A DNA stretch of 42,951 nucleotides from Planctomycetaceae bacterium (GTDB lineage: Bacteria > Planctomycetota > Planctomycetia > Planctomycetales > Planctomycetaceae), in assembly GCA_029259845.1 (NCBI GenBank), contig JAJDEI010000239.1, forward strand, positions 1-42,951. The letters run 5' to 3'. The translations under genes were made by a program, and so were the position numbers. This document shows positions 42,820 to 42,951 of the stretch, in pieces. The number at the start of each line of letters is the position of its first letter. The first letter of the stretch is position 1. The notes under the pieces are model-generated. The model did not search any database, was not told the origin of the DNA, and was given only the letters and a program-made list of their open reading frames with translations.

Positions 42820-42951
42820 TGGCGAGATCGGTCAGGTTGGAACTCAGTTCGACGGACTCGGCCACGTCGGTGTTCGCATTGATGGCGAAGACTATTTCTA
42901 CAACGGCAACAAGCTGTCTGAGTTCGGTGACCCCTACGGATTGAAGAAGCT
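42818..42951 (+). pseudogene. Cyclase-family protein fragment, cut by repeat and window edge
   Basis: The + strand frame reads SGEIGQVGTQFDGLGHVGVR then IDGEDYFYNGNKLSEFGDPY and GLKKL to the window end. GTQFDGLGH is the metal-binding core of the putative cyclase/arylformamidase (kynurenine formamidase-like) family, which usually carries about 120 more residues before this point. Upstream the frame runs into the 86-bp repeat and a stop at 42740, so the 5' part is absent. Either the gene was cut by the repeat or two loci were joined through it. The 3' end lies beyond the window. Confidence 0.65.

Noticed and set aside
42744..42944. 66-aa + strand frame across repeat copy 2
   Set aside because: It is out of frame with the recognisable cyclase motif GTQFDGLGH and starts inside the repeat.

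Overview
This is a roughly 43 kb, GC-rich stretch that points strongly to a planctomycete (phylum Planctomycetota, most likely class Planctomycetia). The markers are a DUF1501 protein next to a DUF1549/DUF1553 protein with a planctomycete cytochrome C domain, a PVC-type CxxCH haem/'membrane-bound dehydrogenase' protein, a DUF1559 fragment with its small partner lipoprotein, an ECF sigma factor beside a Ser/Thr kinase, and many secreted proteins of unknown role. I see no rRNA gene, complete tRNA gene or CRISPR array.

Layout. 1-549: no gene, one inverted repeat. 550-7067 (+): a giant secreted multi-enzyme fusion and a small DUF1330 protein. 7202-8778: a GntR/FCD regulator (-) and a DUF1559 protein (+) joined head to head, both lacking their 5' ends. 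8936-14185 (+): small lipoprotein, two tandem HTTM (vitamin K-dependent carboxylase-like) membrane proteins, a secreted propeller-like protein, and a zinc-finger/one-TM protein. 14321-19332 (-): radical SAM ArsS, a GT2 glycosyltransferase, a Cys-rich lipoprotein and a TVP38-DUF547 fusion, resembling an arsenosugar-type neighbourhood. 19886-23525 (-): a deiodinase-like thioredoxin-fold protein, a Ser/Thr kinase and an ECF-type sigma factor. 23879-27708 (-): a secreted sialidase-family protein, stand-alone CoaB and an unknown secreted protein. 28235-35183 (+): a matrixin-like zinc metalloprotease, a GT-C-like membrane protein, a 49-aa membrane protein and a tetrahaem cytochrome fused to a degenerate 5'-nucleotidase fold. 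35307-39924 (-): the DUF1549/DUF1553 and DUF1501 pair. 40483-42059 (+): overlapping glxB-glxC without an adjacent glxD. 42060-42951: repeats and broken gene pieces (PIN toxin, cyclase).

Functional themes: secreted or periplasmic carbohydrate/organic degradation linked to c-type haem electron transfer; a possible arsenosugar/arsenolipid pathway; paired carboxylase-like membrane enzymes; and sigma/kinase signalling. Intergenic DNA carries many different palindromic repeats. At several sites (8050, 36789-36940, 42301-42819) repeats or junctions have visibly reshaped genes. Products are assigned from motifs read by eye; no database search was run.
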